NCBI GenBank assembly: GCA_009760855.2
Contig: WPIO01000039.1
Span: forward strand, 3,058,501 to 3,122,500
DNA from: Cristatella mucedo
Taxonomy: Eukaryota > Bryozoa > Phylactolaemata > Cristatellidae
Direction: 5' to 3'
DNA: 64,000 bases
This document shows, in pieces, positions 54,811 through 64,000 of the stretch. The first letter of the stretch is position 1; each line of letters starts with the position of its first letter. The notes below the pieces were generated by a model. That model searched no databases. It had not been told where the DNA came from and was given only the letters and a program-made list of their open reading frames with translations. The position numbers were made by a program, and so were the translations under genes.

Positions 54811-57800
54811 CTGCAGGTAAAATGATAGTCAATTGTATGGAATGCACTCGTGAACCTTAGGGAAGCTTCAAGTCACCACTGTCAGATCAATGACGTAGCA
54901 GAAAAGGAATGATGGCACGCACAAATTTATAAGCTAGACATAAGAAATGCTTAGTCTATGGACCGAGGCCCGTCAGTAAATCAGCAGATTACAAAAGCAG
55001 ATCTCTAGCAAGGCATTTAGAAACTCAGCAGGAAAATCGAATTATGGTAAGTGCTGGAGTAGCACAGCACACGGCCGGCATACCACTGAAGGAGAATGCT
55101 TGTTCTTCCACATGTTTACAAGTTTGCTGAACATGGCATAGGGTCCACACATCTGTTGCTTTCGAAGCCTGCCAAATGTGGATAGTTCATCATATGTCAT
55201 ACCCATGTCAGCCTGGACAACAGAAAAAAGAAGATATAGTCAGCCTCGTGGCATTTAGGCAGTTACTAGTGCCACAAAGACAAATTCGTGAAATATTAAC
55301 TGACCAAATAAGTCTAGGTAGCAAAAGAATATGCTGAAAGATGCAATATTCATCTGCAACATCCTCTAAATAGTCAAAGAGGTTTGGCTGGTAGAAGTCA
55401 AAACATGCATCAGCCTTCATAATCTGCTAAGGCTTGTAGAAAAAGAATGGTTATTGTACTAGATCGGCATTCGCAGCCCAAATAGACTCTGGCAATCTGC
55501 CCCTCCTTATAAAACCGGTATAAGACACCAAAACGTTCGTGCAGCCTCTCTGCCAGTACTGAAAACACTTCAGTATCCCTGACTATAAGGAAATTTGGTC
55601 GTTAAGCATGTAACTCAAGTCAGTCACTTGTAGTAATCAAGATTGCTGCGAAAAGTAGAAGCAAACTTTACCTCGTCGGTCTGAGCAATCTGACCGTCAG
55701 CAGCTAGTGGTTCTAGCTCTGCAGTAGGGGGTGCATCGAGAATGCTGCAACGGTTATCAAGAAAGCATTGGCTATGGAGGCCATAGCATGTGAAGCAGAG
55801 ATATTAAGCAAAGAGGCAGGCTATGTTAATAATAAAAATAATAAGGTTACCTCATTTTACAGCCTCATTTGTATAGCAGCAGAAGACCCCTGCCGGCTAT
55901 CACCACCATTGGAGTGGGCAATAAAGGATCACTCACTGCACGACTCGAATCCACGGCCTGGGTCGTGAAGATAGAACACCTTATCCCTGGTCTAAGACCC
56001 GGGGGCATATAACCCAGCAACAAGCATGGAAAGAAGTTGATAACAGAGACCGAACATGGTACTTAACGTTAACCATGACTGATTAACTTAGTTTCCTGTA
56101 CTCGTGTCAAGTGGCGAGATAAGCATCCTTCAACTAATTGCAAATTGCAAGTGCTACGATTAGCAATATTAGGCCAGTGTGCAAGCTCGGGCTGTCACTA
56201 GGAGGCAGTGGCAGCAAGCTAACACTTAAAGGGGTGAAGAGAAAACAAATCCAGCTCACTCTGATTACGATAGAAAGTGAACTGGGCTATAGCGTGAACA
56301 AATTTACATGTAGCTATAAGCTTCATGCAAAATAAAGCACTGCTGTTTTTTGACTCAAAAAATTCAGTGCACACTGGAGATGCACGTGCAGCTCCGTAGT
56401 TTCCGAGCTGGCTTTTGTGGCAAATCATCAACGTCTATTGAGTTTCTCAGCTGCCGGAGACAAGACGGGTAAAACTCATACAAAGGGTGCAGGTACACGA
56501 CAGGCCATACAGGTAATATGGCCAACGGTCACAAGCCTTACTGACACATATGAGTGACTATACCGACCAACTTTCCAATACTTTCAATAGGTTGTTTGCC
56601 TACTTTATTGTGATGTTCTCAATCTTTGGCAAGACCAGGCACAACTTGGAACTATCTTTTGAAGTACACTAGTTTAACACAACTTCTACGAGTCGGTCAA
56701 CAAAGCAACTATAACAAAAGATGAGCTATGAAAAACAAGTAAAAATAAGAAAGTTAACAAGATGTTCTCCCTCATTCTCAGGAGTCCTGGGTTCAACTAC
56801 TCAGACCAACAACGCAAATGCTCAAATTGTCAAAAGAGGGTGTGGCAAAAGCCATGATGTCTCCATTCACGGTATGCAATCCATGCTGCTAGCTCAGATT
56901 AATATGCCATTTATACACTTGACCAAGAGAACTTGAGCAACTACCGCCCACTTTCCCTTCTACCATTCCTATCAAAGACACTCGAACGGGTCGTGGCGGA
57001 CCAGCTGAACTGGTATATCGAAACCTCACACCTTGCTAGTAAGTTCCAGTCTGGCTTTAGAGCTAATCACTCCACAGAGTCAGCATTGCTTCGGGTATAC
57101 AACGACCTACTTAGGAATGCAGACATGGGTAGAGTGTCTCTGCTTGTTTTGCTTGATCTTTCGGTAGCTTTTGATACCATCGATCACAAAGTTCTTCTAG
57201 AGCGCCTCTCATCTCGCCTGGGCATCACTGGCACTGCTCTGCAGTGGTACAGGTCATACCTCAGTGGGAGACTCCAGAGTATTAAAGTGAATGGACAAAG
57301 ATCATGTGAAGTACCTCTGAAATATGGAGTACCTCAGGGCTCAGTGCTAGGTCCGGTTCTTTTCACGGTTTATACTCTGCCTCTTGCTGATGTGATTGCC
57401 AAGCACAATCTAGGCTTTCACTTCTATGCAGATGACACTCAGATGTACCTTTGCTTTGATCCCTCCCAGCCTTCGAGCACCTCAAATTCTCTCAACTCAC
57501 TTGCTGCATGTATTGATGGCATCCGCACATGGATGGCAGCAAATTTTCTAAAACTTAACGATGATAAAACTAACTTACTAGTTATGGGCAAACCCAGTGT
57601 GATCCAGAGATTGGAAAGGCTGACTCTCAAAATTGGCTCTGCCAGCATATCTCCAGTTGAATCAGCTCGAAATCTAGGTGTCATATCCCAAAGCGACCTC
57701 TCGTTAGACGACCATATCAGCTCCACAGTCAAATCTGCCTATTTTCAGCTTCATAACATTGCTAAAATTCGGGCTTGTTTAGATAAAGATACCACGTCCA

Positions 57801-60800
57801 AGTTGGTCCATGCATTCGTGACATCCCGTCTCGACTTCTGCAACTCACTGCTTACTGGCCTACCAGCATCTGCGATCAGGCGATTGCAGCTGGTGCAAAA
57901 CTCTGCAGCTAGGCATGTCTGTCGTGAGCGTCGCAGTTGCCACATTACTCCACTTCTCGCCGACCTGCACCGGCTACCAGTCAAGCAACAGATTGACTTC
58001 AAGGTTTTGTCGCTCACTTTTAGGTCCCTTCATTCTATGGCTCAAGCCTATCTGTCAGATATACTACCCCACCAGGCTAAGCATCGTACCACCTGCTTTT
58101 CGGAATCCAACAGTCTATAAATACCTCATACAAACCTTAAATCCTTTGGAGACCGTCCATTTAGTTCATATGCTCCCAAAGCCTGGAACTCCCTCCCGAC
58201 CTGCGTCAGAAAATCCCCTGACCTGACCACATTTAAAAGGAACCTAAAAACACACCTATTTAGGACAGCATTTAGTGGGTCCCTGTGATTCGTCCTTGAT
58301 GTGCTTATACGTGCTGACACTGTGCATGCTGCCACTAACCACATTTGCATGCTGACCCTGTGCATGTCACCCCTAACCATATTATTCATTTCGTTTATTT
58401 TTTTCAAGCATGATTTTACTTACCATTCAATGGCATTTCACTTTACAGCAAATGTAAAGCGCCTAGAGAGAGATTAAGTTCTCTGAGGGCGCTTTATGAA
58501 GTGAATTAGTATTATTATTATTATTATTTATATTGCAATTTAATAAACAAAGCCAGAACGATACTGTAAATGGCAACAACAAAAATGGGGGACGTAGGAC
58601 TGATTATCACGAGTCTTTCCCCATTTTGAAGTTTAAGATCTTAACGATCTCATCCACTATGTCGTGATGGCACACTAGGTCAGGTGGTTGCTTTTCACGA
58701 CCTCGGTCTCGAGGTCGTGGGTTCAAATCCTGCGGTTGGCGATCCTTTGTCGCCACTGTGAGCAGTGGTAGTAGCCGTAAAGGCTCTTTTACCGCTATAC
58801 AAAAGAAGCCCTTAAATCAGCTAGTTTTTCTTCTTTTCTTTTTTCCATGTCACTATGCTTAGACAGATCAAATCTCTTTAAAAGCAATATGAGCATAGAG
58901 CATCTAATATTGCAGGAGTGTGCTGAGAACATTTATTTTTTATGCAGCTCAGCACGCAAAATAAAAGTATGGCAATGGATCACAAAATGTAGAAAATGTA
59001 AGCTAACTTCGCTGTGGCCTTGACGAGCCCAATCGCTCACCACCACACTTACTGACCTCCACAAAGTAGTAAAGTTGTACTTCCTCATGGTGTATTTCAA
59101 AAAAGATTTCAGATCAGACTTTGAAATGCCCCCGATCGGGTTAAGATCTGCGCTCGAGCAGTCGTACTTTGTCATGTAGCCTCTCAAGCTGCAAGTGCAT
59201 GCACAACTTGTAGTCAACATACCACAATGACGAGCAGTAAGGCAGAATTGGGCAAGTACCTTTGCAAGAAATGCATGCTCAGACATGAAAACCAGACAAA
59301 GCATGCAACCTTTGCACATAAAACCAACACAGTAGATCCTATAAAACGGTTCAGTAGACCGAAGCCTGGTCGATCTGTGGTACAAAGTGCATGAACAACT
59401 TGGTTCCAACGTCGGGGTGGGGGCTGGGGTGGGGACGTGGTTGGGCAGGGTGGGGCAGGGCAGGGTGGGCGTGGCCGGTGGGTGGGCGTGGTGGGTGGGT
59501 GGGACAGGGACTCGGTGGGTGGGGCATTAGCAGGGGCGTGGCAGTGTGGGTGGGGCATGGCAGGTGGGACAGGCAGGGTGGGCAGGGCGGGTAAACCCAC
59601 ATCTCCTACAGATAAGTTTGCGCACATACCTTACTAATTGGGATGCACTTTGGCCACGAGAAGGATGAACGACATCGCTGAGATCATACATCTCTTACAC
59701 TACGCTAGCAGTATGCCCTCTCGGGCAATCATTTGCTCTAGCTGGTCTAAGCAGTCCTGCGAGGCTAGTCCTAGCAACAACAGGAAATGACACCGGTAAC
59801 GGGCCAACAGCAACTTGCACGTGCAAGGAGTCCGAATTTCGGGCCCCGAGAATAACATCACAAGCCAGCTAAGGAAAGCACGAGGATGCTGCTGGTCGAG
59901 GGGATGCAGCTGGTCGAGCGAGCAGGAGAGGACGATTGTAGCTGCATACCTTTCATCCACGTTGGCTGATGCCAACACAAGAAGCGTGCCCGGACGGCCT
60001 CGCGCCCACAGAGACAGCTGAGCCAGGAAATAAGCAAGAACCATCCGAAGCCTAGCCTGCCCAACAAGAAAGATAATGGCGGCTGCAAATGCATGGGTAA
60101 TCGACCCGTAAAAAAGCTGATCTCTGTAGCTTTGGCAGATGTCAGTCATGCAAGCAATGCAACCCATGCATTTTCATGTAAATTGGAGGAAAAAAAACAA
60201 ATCAGAGCAATGATTTCATCAGAGTCCGGCTACTGAATATGCCCGAGTTGCCATAGGTTCCAACACCGAACACATAACCGACTTACAGAGCAGCTTGACA
60301 CCACTCAAATACTCAGACAGGTGCACGAAATGATGAAAGTAGCAGACTTCTATCAAGATAGCTCAGGACAAACCCACTGCTAGCCGGCAGCTGTAGGCTG
60401 AGGGGACTGAGAACTGTGCCCAGGCTTACTTGGACGTTCTGAAGGGCGATGTTCTGCTGGTGGCATCCTCCGCGAACCTTAAACTTGGGAACCAGTCCAG
60501 TCAGTGTCGTAAAAACGCTGACCACTGCTGACACCATTGAATCGATATTGGTCTCGAGGTGATAACTAAAAAAAAAAACGAGAAATATGTTGCCTCGAAG
60601 AAGCATAAGACATCTTTGGGTGCCCAAGACAGACCTGAAGGACCATCACAGTACACCGTCACAGCTCGATAGAAAAGGAGTAGCAGGAATTAGTGAGGGG
60701 TAGGTTAGCTCCATATTTCTTGCCAAGCTATTGTGAGTCTGCTTTGGTTGACTGCCGAAAAATGCCGTTAAGCCACGGCAGTTAATCCAAAGCATGGCAG

Positions 60801-63800
60801 TTAATCCTAAGCAATGATAGCAGTGGAGTCCAAGAAATTCACATGCATGTCCCATTTTCTAAAACAGGCATAGCAGCGCTTCCTCTAACAGCCAAAGTTC
60901 TCACTGCTACTTACAAGGCCAGCAGAATCGCTACATGAACATCAGCTTCCTAAGCCAACGGGTTCTCTAGGGCTTCTAGATCTTTTTTTCCCAAGACTGC
61001 TGGTGACAGACGCTTGCGCTTTAGGGTTATCATTTCCAAAATCTGCAAGGAACGACAAAGTCTCTCTTATGCAGCCAACTCATGCACCTTTTCTCCAAAT
61101 CGTTTACTACCACTACATTGCTTCTACTTACTCCATTGCCATCCCATCAACTAAACTGTGCTGCTCACGTTTTCTTTATTGTGAGAAACCAATGCGATTG
61201 GCTATCGATTTCACTGTCGCCTAGGCATTGAGAGCAGAACAGAAAAACTCTCTTGCCTAAAGAACACGTGAATTTTAAAGTTGGCGATTGACAAACATAC
61301 AAGTGTAAAAATGCTTAGGATAGGTAAAAGACCATTGATTGGAGAAAAGTGCCCACTATCCGTAAAAAGAGAAAACCTATCTCTGAGTATGCGCTAGACA
61401 GCCTTTTTTCTCAGAGGCATGATCAACAAATATGCCTTGGCAGGCTATCGAGGTCTTCAGGCAACAGAGTGGACGGGCAACAAGTCGCTGACAGTGGCAG
61501 CCTGGTTAACTAGTAGTCCTCTTCAGCCTGGCCAAGAAGCAATCACTCTGGCCGAAGCAGCCTTTGGGTAGACACATTTAGCCTCACGTATTAAACACTC
61601 TATGATCATTTTTTCAGTAGCCCTCAGAGGTGCCACGTACCATATCAAATTCCAAAAATTTTTTAACATGCATGCTTCGAATAAGCTTTGAGCTATTGTT
61701 ATTGGCAGTTTTCTCGAGCAAATGACATCTTTGTTCAACTGCAACTACAGGTAGTTCCTTCATGTGCACGAGAAAGACACCATTTAGGATGAGCAAGGCC
61801 CATCAGCATGATGATAAAAAAGGTTGAAAAACCAAGTGGAGTTGAGGGTATTTATATCGGTCTGTATATGTAAAGTAAGCACTCCTATTCGTTTGCCCTA
61901 ATTTGATATTTAATGCTGCACAGTTAGTCTGCATATTGTACAGAAAACTAGTTTTTAATTATTAGCCACACAGTAAAATAACAATAATACATGTGAATAG
62001 TGCCCACATAGAACTTAATCTCTTTTATAGGCACTTTATATGTGTTGTAAAGGAAGCATGATCAAACAGTTAATGGTAACATGGGCAATGTCAACGAGAA
62101 AAACATGGTTAGGGCGACACGCATAGTATCAACATGTAAATGTGGTTAGTGACAGCATGTACAGTGTCAGCATGCACAAAAACATTAAGGACAAATCACG
62201 AGGACCTAAAAAATGCTGTCAAAAACAGGTGCGTTTTAGCTTCTTTTTAAATGTCAAGTTAGGGAATGTCGTGATGCCAGTAGGGAGCTAGTTCCAGGCT
62301 TTGCAAGCATACAAACTTAAGGCACGGTCTCCAAAGGATTTGAGGCTCGTGCGAGGTGCAACTAAAAAATTTGATTCTGAAAAGTGAGTGGCACGACGCC
62401 TAGCCTGCTGGGGGAGTAGTTCTGATAGGTAGGTTGGAGCCAGAGAATGAAGGGACATACAAGTCAATGACATGAAGTCGGTACACTGTTTGACCGGGAG
62501 GTTGACTTTTGCATGTTGGCCTGAAGTGGTGTGACGTGGCTACTGTGACGTTCACGACAGACAAGCCTAGCTGCAGAGTTTTGCACCAGCTGCAAGTGCC
62601 TGATAGCACAGGCCGATAGTCCAGAAAGCAGTGAGTTTCAGAAGTCGAGACATGTGTTTACGAATGCATGGACCAATTTGAATGTAGTATCCTTGTCATC
62701 TAAACAAGCCCGAATTTTAGGAATGTCAAGTACAGTTGACTCTGCTTACAAGAATACGCTCGGGCCGGCAAAAGGCCATTCTTATAGGTGGAGCTTTCCC
62801 ATATACGGAGTGAGACTATAGCTAAAGTAAATCGGGGATGCGGAACAGCTATTCTTATACGCAGAGTATTCCGATATCCAATATTCGTATACATGGAGTC
62901 GACTGTAGCTGAAAGTAGGCAGACTTTACACTAACCCCTTACTTTTAGAGAAGCTGCCAAGCAGCAGTGTTCTCTGCAAGTTCACACATGCAAAGGTCCT
63001 TTACATGACCACCTGTACAAATCTGATATGCAGTGTGGGCATGCAGTTGAACCGATCTGTCATCGCATAGTGCAAACAGCAAAGAGCCATAGCCCTATCA
63101 GATATATGAACAGATGAATAGATCAAACTCACAATCAAAACTCAACCGGTATTGAACGATAGGCCGATTGGCTCTACTCCAATGTCACACACGGTGGCTT
63201 AAAGTCCTAGGCATCGTGCTAAGGCTTCTCACGAAGAAGAGGTTAAGCGCTGGTGCAGTGCTAGTGTCTATGGCTTCTACACCTTGTCATAGTACTTAAA
63301 CCACGACATATCTTTAATCTACGAATCCAAGACCATATGGTTAATGCCTAGTTGCTTGCCAAAAGTTATACCACACGTTAATGATGGAGAAGCTGAACTT
63401 TATGTACTGTTGGTTGCCCTTTCATCACTGCACGTCATATGCGATGAACAGTTGCCTTGCTGCTTCTGAGCCATAGTATCTTTCAACTTACTTTCACTGA
63501 ATGACGAAATAAAATAAAAATAGGCTAAATAATCACCAGGTGGGCTATTATAAGGTTACAAGAACTTTAACTGATCAAACTCTAGATGTCACAGCGGCAA
63601 CAGGACACAGGAATGACTTTGACGAAGGGAGCTCATATGGCACCAATATTATTCACCGCGGATTGTTAGACTTCTATTAATAGTAAATCCAGCTCACAAA
63701 ACATTGATCTCTTTCGGTAGCAAATAGCCACTTGATCAGTACAGGTCCTCATCCAAGCTTTGCATCTGAAAGCCACATACAGGGGGCCAATATGAAAATA

Positions 63801-64000
63801 CATATCATGCTGCCATAACTTACCTTCCGACCTCTGCTGACAAATCCTTAGCCAGCTTCTTGGTCCCAGCCGAGCTGTTGCTTGTCGCCATGTAACAGGT
63901 CGTGAGCAACTTGTTGGCAACGTCAAGAGCACTGGGAGGGTCATACTCGATGTCGCCGATTACTCGACGAAGATCAGATAAGATTATACGCTGACCTAGA
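54568..64000 (-). CDS. NADSYN1: Glutamine-dependent NAD+ synthetase, C-terminal 7 exons (partial at window edge)
   Basis: Seven exons on the - strand encode about 331 residues of the C-terminal synthetase domain. This cytosolic enzyme makes NAD+ from nicotinic acid adenine dinucleotide, ATP and glutamine-derived ammonia. Diagnostic blocks in order: [13 protein letters not shown], ENxALQNVQ-like [40 protein letters not shown] (the conserved N-x-D-E motif), [44 protein letters not shown], and INRHKMT with the C-terminal [11 protein letters not shown]. All six internal junctions agree in phase. The N-terminal nitrilase-like amidase domain and the SGGVDS ATP loop lie beyond the right edge. The family is about 700 residues, so slightly under half is here. 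No inactivating change is seen. Confidence 0.96.
55084..55212 (-). CDS. NADSYN1: NADSYN1 exon
   Basis: Acceptor TTGTCCAG|GCTGAC; donor AGTG|GTATGC; 43 codons in phase 0. Encodes [18 protein letters not shown], then the [14 protein letters not shown] block. Confidence 0.95.
55672..55744 (-). CDS. NADSYN1: NADSYN1 short exon
   Basis: Only 73 bases. Acceptor CGTTGCAG|CATTCT; donor CGAG|GTAAAG; phase 2 in, phase 0 out. Encodes [20 protein letters not shown], then QTDE, a highly conserved loop. Confidence 0.94.
55835..56000 (-). mobile_element. S1 SINE in NADSYN1 intron
   Basis: In reverse: box B complement (CGACTCGAATCC), GGGCAATAAAGGATC hairpin, CTCATTTGTATAGCAGCAGA, and an (AAT)n end at about 55825. 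Confidence 0.88.
56001..56920. other. NADSYN1 intron, nothing recognised
   Basis: No exon or repeat family recognised between the S1 SINE and LINE A. Confidence 0.5.
56921..58530 (+). mobile_element. LINE A, best-preserved copy, in NADSYN1 intron
   Basis: 5'-truncated at [10 protein letters not shown], then one open frame to 58120: [74 protein letters not shown] (catalytic YADD), [20 protein letters not shown] and the C-terminal CR1/L2 domain. One TAA where sister copies have Glu (SNSL*IP) interrupts the end. The 3' UTR and hairpin tail (58445-58500) are followed by (ATT)n. Antisense to NADSYN1. Confidence 0.96.
58445..58505 (+). other. LINE A 3' tail hairpin (reference copy)
   Basis: GCAAATGTAAAGCGCCTAGA, then GAGATTAAGTTCTCTGAGGG, then CGCTTTATGAAGTGAATTAG. 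The halves AAGCGCC/GGGCGCTT and AGAG/CTCT can pair. The same block ends LINE A and the S2 SINEs, and stands alone at several sites. Confidence 0.75.
58665..58835 (+). mobile_element. S1 SINE in NADSYN1 intron
   Basis: GTGATGGCACACTAGGTCAG head, palindromic GACCTCGGTCTCGAGGTC, box B GGTTCAAATCC, body, and TTAAATCAGCTAGTTTTTC end without a LINE tail. Confidence 0.92.
59057..59188 (-). CDS. NADSYN1: NADSYN1 exon ([12 protein letters not shown] motif)
   Basis: Acceptor TTGCAG|CTTGAG; donor GGAG|GTCAGT; phase 2 in and out. [18 protein letters not shown] is almost invariant in eukaryotic NAD+ synthetases. Confidence 0.96.
59404..59596. repeat. G-rich minisatellite in NADSYN1 intron
   Basis: About 190 bases of G-runs on the + strand (GGGTGGGCGTGG, GGTGGGTGGGTGGGACAGG, GGGGCATGGCAGG). 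Multiple G3 tracts at short spacing are compatible with G-quadruplexes. C-rich in the NADSYN1 pre-mRNA. Confidence 0.85.
59950..60056 (-). CDS. NADSYN1: NADSYN1 exon (SANVDE motif)
   Basis: Acceptor TGGGCAG|GCTAGG; donor GAAAG|GTATGC; phase 0 in, phase 2 out. Encodes [14 protein letters not shown] and [11 protein letters not shown], a conserved helix and the nucleotide/ammonia-site motif. Confidence 0.95.
60430..60565 (-). CDS. NADSYN1: NADSYN1 exon
   Basis: Acceptor TTTTAG|TTATCA completes a Ser codon ([11 protein letters not shown]). Encodes the segment through [14 protein letters not shown]. Donor CAA|GTAAGC, phase 0. Confidence 0.94.
60885..61265 (+). mobile_element. LINE B fragment, decayed, in NADSYN1 intron
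   Basis: LINE B order retained: AAAGTTCTCACTGCTACTTA, GACTGCTGGTGACAGACGCT, GTTTTCTTTATTGTGAGAAA and GATTGGCTATCGATTTC, corresponding to the SLLRETKSVGYRM region. Many stops. Confidence 0.7.
61266..61970. other. NADSYN1 intron, nothing recognised
   Basis: No exon, RNA gene or repeat family recognised. Confidence 0.5.
61975..62932 (-). mobile_element. LINE A 3' half, interrupted by a MITE, in NADSYN1 intron
   Basis: Tail (GAACTTAATCTCTTTTATAG) at 62005-62060, 3' UTR, and C-terminal RT blocks ([15 protein letters not shown]). Coding sequence runs to 62730, then resumes after the MITE at 62908 (GCTGAAAGTAGGCAGACTTT). Confidence 0.9.
62733..62905. mobile_element. pogo-like MITE, 173 bp, TA target duplication
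   Basis: Ends CAGTTGACTCTGCTTACAAG and ATACATGGAGTCGACTG are inverted repeats of about 25 bases with mismatches. TA flanks both sides (62731-62732, 62906-62907). End sequence and TA target are typical of pogo/Tigger-derived MITEs. Confidence 0.88.
62933..63823. other. NADSYN1 intron, nothing recognised
   Basis: No exon or repeat recognised before the NADSYN1 exon at 63824. Confidence 0.5.
63824..64000 (-). CDS. NADSYN1: NADSYN1 exon (runs off the window)
   Basis: Reads [13 protein letters not shown], then [28 protein letters not shown], matching the region after the ATP-binding loop. Donor GGAAG|GTAAGT leaves two bases (AG). Its 5' boundary may be just at, or beyond, the window end. Confidence 0.92.

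Noticed and set aside
59214-59627. Proline-rich 137-codon minus-strand frame
   Set aside because: It is produced by the G-rich minisatellite inside a NADSYN1 intron. NADSYN1 exons on both sides join without it.

Overview
This is a window of animal (metazoan) nuclear DNA. The evidence is spliced genes with GT-AG introns of hundreds to thousands of bases, a dopamine-beta-hydroxylase-type copper monooxygenase, a peptide-type seven-transmembrane receptor, a eukaryotic glutamine-dependent NAD+ synthetase, tRNA-derived SINEs and L2/CR1-type LINEs. The phylum cannot be fixed from sequence reading alone. An invertebrate or early-branching deuterostome with a repeat-rich, moderate-GC genome fits best.

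Three host genes can be supported. (1) On the + strand at 17666-25008, nine exons encode a secreted, roughly 416-residue Cu2-type monooxygenase of the DBH/MOXD class. It has no DOMON domain but keeps every copper ligand of the family. (2) On the + strand at 31952-37515, two exons encode an 847-residue FMRFamide-receptor-like GPCR. Its tail is an extraordinary alanine/threonine/serine/proline run built almost wholly from NCA codons. (3) On the - strand, from the right edge (64000) down to 54568, seven exons encode the C-terminal 330 or so residues of NAD+ synthetase (NADSYN1). The splice phases agree across all six of its visible junctions, across the receptor junction, and across seven of the eight monooxygenase junctions. 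The exception is monooxygenase exon 1 to exon 2.

A single-exon, stop-riddled copy of a widespread animal protein family of unknown function lies at about 28690-29820.

The rest is mostly mobile DNA. Two L2/CR1-like LINE families (called A and B here) occur in about ten and six copies. An R2/NeSL-like LINE (C) sits at 46060-49110, and a detached LINE endonuclease fragment at 49150-49690. Two tRNA-derived SINE families (S1, S2) are scattered throughout. The S2 3' end copies the LINE A 3' hairpin tail, which implies mobilisation by LINE A or a relative. A pogo-like MITE family, a Tc1/mariner remnant and a 570-bp element with inverted ends represent DNA transposons.

Many insertions are nested, so relative ages can be read directly: S2 in S1 (650-800), LINE B in S2 (43067-43985), LINE B in LINE C with a TTTGAT duplication (46554-48305), and a MITE in LINE A at TA (62733-62905). 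Layout: 0-17 kb repeats and unassigned DNA; 17.6-25.2 kb monooxygenase; 25-31 kb intergenic with the pseudogene; 31.9-37.5 kb receptor; 38-54.5 kb intergenic and dense nested LINEs; 54.5-64 kb NADSYN1, whose introns hold LINEs, SINEs, a MITE and a G-rich satellite.
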